In this document: in pieces, positions 5,634 to 7,530 of the stretch
Layout: every line of letters begins with the position of its first letter
Position numbering within the stretch: position 1 is the stretch's first letter
DNA from: Hyphomonadaceae bacterium UBA1001
GTDB taxonomy: Bacteria > Pseudomonadota > Alphaproteobacteria > Caulobacterales > Aquidulcibacteraceae
DNA: 7,530 bases
NCBI GenBank assembly: GCA_002291875.1
Contig: DBAV01000280.1
Coordinates: 1-7,530 of the forward strand
Direction: 5' to 3'
Notes under the pieces: generated by a model
Databases searched by the model: none
Told to the model about the DNA's origin: nothing
What the model saw: only the letters and a program-made list of their open reading frames with translations
Position numbers and translations under genes: made by a program

Positions 5634-6923
5634 ATGACCGCCATCATCGATGTCCACGCGCGCGAAATTTTGGACAGCCGCGGCTTTCCGACCGTCGAGT
5701 GCGATGTGACGCTGGATGATGGGTCGGTCGGGCGTGCGGCCGTGCCGTCGGGTGCCTCGACCGGAACGCACGAGGCGGTCGAACTGCGCGACGGGGACAA
5801 GGCGCGCTATCACGGCAAGGGCGTGCTGCGCGCGGTCGAGTCCGTGAACGGCGAGATCGCCGACGCCATCACCGGCATGGACGCCACCGACCAGCGTCGC
5901 ATCGACCTGACCCTGATCGAGCTGGACGGCACGCACAACAAGGGCCGTCTGGGCGCAAACGCGCTGCTGGCCGTGTCGCTGGCGACGGCCAAGGCGGCCG
6001 CCGATGCGGTTTCACTGCCCCTGTGGCGGTATGTCGGGGGCGTGGGCGCGCACATCCTGCCCACACCGATGATGAACATCGTCAATGGCGGCGCGCATGC
6101 CGACAATCCGATCGACATCCAGGAGTTCATGATCATGCCCGTCGGGGCGTCCTCGATGGGCGAGGCGGTCCGGATGGGCTCGGAAGTGTTCCACGCCCTG
6201 CGCGGCCTGCTGAAAGAGGGCGGACAAGCCACCAATGTCGGCGACGAGGGCGGGTTCGCACCGGCGCTGGCGTCGGCGGACGACGCGCTGGGCTGGATCA
6301 TGCGGGCGATCGAAAAGGCCGGCTATCGGGCCGGCGAGGATTTTGCGCTGGCGCTCGATGTCGCTGCGACCGAGTTCTTCCGCGATGGCACCTACACCCT
6401 GCACGGCGAGGGGCGCGCTTTCGATTCGGCAGGCATGAGCGCTTATCTGGCTGACCTTGTTGCGCGGTATCCGATCGTCTCGATCGAGGACGCGATGGCC
6501 GAGGACGACCACGATGGCTGGGCGTTTCTGACGCGCGAGCTGGGCGAGCGGGTGCAGCTGGTGGGGGACGACCTGTTCGTTACCAACCCGGCCCGCCTGA
6601 AACAGGGGATCCAGCGCGGCCTTGCGAACGCGCTTCTGGTCAAGGTGAACCAGATCGGCACTCTGACCGAAACGCTGGACGCCGTGCGCATGGCCCAGAC
6701 CAGCCGTTATGGTGCGGTGATGTCCCACCGGTCCGGAGAAACCGAGGACGCCACCATCGCTGATCTGGCGGTCGCCACCAATTGCGGACAGATCAAGACC
6801 GGCTCGCTGGCACGCGCCGACCGCACCGCGAAGTACAACCAGCTGATCCGGATCGCCGAGGAACTCGACGAGCAGGGCGTCTACGCCGGTTGGTCGACGA
6901 TCCGCGCGCCCCATCCGGGTTGA
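5634..6923 (+). CDS. eno: Enolase (phosphopyruvate hydratase)
   Basis: Dehydrates 2-phosphoglycerate to phosphoenolpyruvate in glycolysis; in many bacteria it also serves the RNA degradosome. The 429-residue length is normal. The N-terminal capping domain starts IIDVHAREILDSRGFPTVE with the mobile loop PSGASTGTHEAVEL. Catalytic residues seen are Glu205 in GDEGGFAP and Lys337 in LVKVNQIGTLTET; metal ligands are Asp242 (LALDVAATEF), Glu285 (SIEDAMAEDD) and Asp312/313 (VGDDLFVTN); substrate-binding residues include His365-Arg366-Ser367 in MSHRSGETED and Lys388 in CGQIKTGSLAR. Everything needed for activity is present. The start ATG 5634 has GGAGA nine bases upstream. The gene follows a strong terminator with only 21 bp between hairpin and ATG, so its promoter must lie in or before rpmF or it depends on read-through. 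It is followed closely by ftsB. No kdsA gene lies between pyrG and eno here. Confidence 0.98.
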   Translation: MTAIIDVHAREILDSRGFPTVECDVTLDDGSVGRAAVPSGASTGTHEAVELRDGDKARYHGKGVLRAVESVNGEIADAITGMDATDQRRIDLTLIELDGTHNKGRLGANALLAVSLATAKAAADAVSLPLWRYVGGVGAHILPTPMMNIVNGGAHADNPIDIQEFMIMPVGASSMGEAVRMGSEVFHALRGLLKEGGQATNVGDEGGFAPALASADDALGWIMRAIEKAGYRAGEDFALALDVAATEFFRDGTYTLHGEGRAFDSAGMSAYLADLVARYPIVSIEDAMAEDDHDGWAFLTRELGERVQLVGDDLFVTNPARLKQGIQRGLANALLVKVNQIGTLTETLDAVRMAQTSRYGAVMSHRSGETEDATIADLAVATNCGQIKTGSLARADRTAKYNQLIRIAEELDEQGVYAGWSTIRAPHPG

Positions 6924-6943
6924 CCCGCGGTTAACCGCGCGGG
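6924..6943. repeat. Palindrome between eno and ftsB
   Basis: A perfect 14-bp palindrome CGCGGTTAACCGCG (6926-6939) starts two bases after the eno stop codon. An alternative pairing (CCCGCG 6924-6929 with CGCGGG 6938-6943) also exists. RNA could fold it into a tight hairpin just before the ftsB start, but there is no U-run. As DNA it could be a dimeric regulator site; its centre GTTAAC contains only one TTAA half, whereas the CtrA site of alphaproteobacteria needs two. Role unknown. Confidence 0.45.
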
Positions 6944-6957
6944 TGCAGGCTTGGCGC

Positions 6958-7293
6958 ATGAGCACCCCCACGCGCGCCCCGGCCCTGACCACTGCCGGCC
7001 TCGTCGCCGGCCTACTGGCAGCGGCGAACATCTGGCTGGGCCTGTCGATCGCTTTTGGCGACCAGGGCCTTGTGACCCGCGATCGCCTCGCCGCAGAGGC
7101 CGCGGCGATCCAGGCCGACCTGGAAACCCTGGTGGCGCGGCAGGCCAAGCTCGAGCGTCGGATCGAGCTGATGAAACCCGAAACGCTCGATCTCGACCTT
7201 CTGGAGGAGCGGGCGCGCGAAATGCTGGGCTATGCCCGGCCTGACGAGATTGTCGCCGAGATCAGGGAAGGCGAATTTGCAGAGTTCCAGTGA
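6958..7293 (+). CDS. ftsB: FtsB/DivIC-family septum formation initiator protein
   Basis: Small bitopic membrane protein of the divisome, expected to act with FtsL and FtsQ at the septum. In 111 residues it shows a short cytoplasmic start, one membrane segment (about 12-33, GLVAGLLAAANIWLGLSIAF), a coiled coil rich in Ala, Leu, Glu and Arg (about 40-72), and the conserved family tail LDLDLLEERAREMLGYARPDEIV (77-99, given in part), the pattern of the DivIC/FtsB domain. Synteny supports it: in alphaproteobacteria this gene commonly sits between eno and pdhA. The ATG at 6958 is preferred over an in-frame GTG at 6943, which lies inside the palindrome and has no ribosome-binding site; even so ATG 6958 has only a weak AGG eight bases upstream. 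It lies 34 bp after eno, so it is probably co-transcribed. Confidence 0.9.
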   Translation: MSTPTRAPALTTAGLVAGLLAAANIWLGLSIAFGDQGLVTRDRLAAEAAAIQADLETLVARQAKLERRIELMKPETLDLDLLEERAREMLGYARPDEIVAEIREGEFAEFQ

Positions 7294-7303
7294 TTTTCGA
7301 GTG

Positions 7304-7331
7304 TAGACACCACGGGGGTGCAACCTAAAGG
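7304..7331 (+). promoter_or_regulatory. Possible promoter for pdhA
   Basis: TAGACA (7304-7309, five of six matches to -35) and TAAAGG (7326-7331, three of six to -10) are separated by 16 bases in the 68-bp gap between ftsB and pdhA. Transcription would start near 7338, leaving a very short leader with the GGAGG ribosome-binding site. A new promoter here makes sense because pdhA starts the pyruvate dehydrogenase genes, but the -10 box is poor. Confidence 0.3.
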
Positions 7332-7337
7332 CAACAC

Positions 7338-7353
7338 CCGAGGAAACGCTCGG
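7338..7353 (+). promoter_or_regulatory. Hairpin touching the pdhA ribosome-binding site
   Basis: CCGAG (7338-7342) and CTCGG (7349-7353) can pair around a six-base loop GAAACG. The right arm takes in the first two bases of the GGAGG Shine-Dalgarno sequence (7352-7356) of pdhA. A second weak pairing, GGGTG (7316-7320) with CACCC (7335-7339), shares bases 7338-7339 with the first, so the two cannot form fully at once. Both stems have only five base pairs; a regulatory role is speculative. Confidence 0.3.
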
Positions 7354-7361
7354 AGGCCCGA

Positions 7362-7530
7362 ATGGCGCGCAAGACGCAGACGCCCGAGACCAGACGCCCT
7401 GCCACGCCCCCGGCAGCGGAGCTTTTGGACCATTATCGCGACATGCTGCTGATCCGCCGGTTCGAGGAACGCGCGGGCCAGCTCTATGGCATGGGCCTGA
7501 TCGGCGGATTCTGCCACCTCTATATCGGCC
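7362..7530 (+). CDS. pdhA: Pyruvate dehydrogenase E1 component alpha subunit, N-terminal part (cut by window edge)
   Basis: The E1 alpha subunit with E1 beta forms the thiamine-diphosphate enzyme that decarboxylates pyruvate and passes the acetyl group to lipoyl-E2, linking glycolysis to the citric acid cycle. The first 56 codons are visible. After a charged, Pro-rich leader (residues 1-18) comes LLDHYRDMLLIRRFEERAGQ and LYGMGLIGGFCHLYIG, the near-invariant start of alphaproteobacterial PdhA; the thiamine-binding GDG...N region is outside the window. The ATG 7362 has a strong GGAGG (7352-7356) five bases upstream. It follows ftsB by 68 bp, the arrangement eno-ftsB-pdhA common in alphaproteobacteria, and pdhB would be expected next. 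Confidence 0.95.
   Translation, partial: MARKTQTPETRRPATPPAAELLDHYRDMLLIRRFEERAGQLYGMGLIGGFCHLYIG

Noticed and set aside
6926..6939. CtrA-type cell-cycle regulator site at the TTAA-containing palindrome.
   Set aside because: The CtrA site needs two TTAA halves separated by seven bases; only one is present.
6012..7148. A 378-codon minus-strand open frame antisense to eno and ftsB.
   Set aside because: It crosses two real genes and a spacer and has no domain signature; GC-bias artefact.
1..7530. A novel defence, mobile or biosynthetic system hidden in the window.
   Set aside because: Every substantial open frame with protein-like composition is a recognised housekeeping gene, spacers are short, and I saw no transposase, integrase, toxin-antitoxin pair, CRISPR repeats, tRNA-like attachment site or base-composition break.

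Overview
This window is a compact, very GC-rich stretch of ordinary housekeeping chromosome, most probably from an alphaproteobacterium. The evidence is the run tpiA - secG - pyrG - (rpmF) - eno - ftsB - pdhA, with a ppiD-type chaperone gene and trpE diverging from tpiA, together with protein details typical of that class: a SecG with a long Ala/Pro tail, a cysteine-free L32, and a PdhA N-terminus of alphaproteobacterial type. The L32 form resembles my recollection of Rhizobiales/Caulobacterales/Hyphomonadales proteins more than the zinc-ribbon form I associate with Rhodobacterales; this finer placement is an inference from memory.

Layout. On the minus strand, ppiD (293-2209) runs leftward into trpE (296 to the window edge, truncated), the two overlapping in a GTGA stop/start. 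A 111-bp divergent spacer (2210-2320) carries a good sigma70-like promoter for ppiD. On the plus strand come tpiA (2321-3067), secG (3153-3608), pyrG (3647-5278), rpmF (5381-5563), a clear intrinsic terminator (5587-5612), eno (5634-6923), ftsB (6958-7293) and the first 56 codons of pdhA (7362 to the edge). No spacer exceeds about 112 bp, and I see no tRNA, rRNA, mobile element, CRISPR array or phage gene.

How the genes fit together. TpiA, Eno and PdhA are successive steps of central carbon metabolism (triose-phosphate interconversion, 2-phosphoglycerate to PEP, pyruvate to acetyl-CoA). PyrG makes CTP and TrpE starts tryptophan synthesis. SecG and the PpiD-like protein act in protein export and periplasmic folding, FtsB in cell division, and L32 in the ribosome.

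I did not find a previously undescribed system. The points most worth checking are: an altered glutaminase lid in CTP synthase, where the usual PGGFGxRG reads PGAFGDSG; the position of rpmF between pyrG and eno with a strong terminator ending only 21 bp before the eno start; weak alternative hairpins over the pdhA ribosome-binding site; and an exact 20-residue-spaced repeat in the SecG tail.
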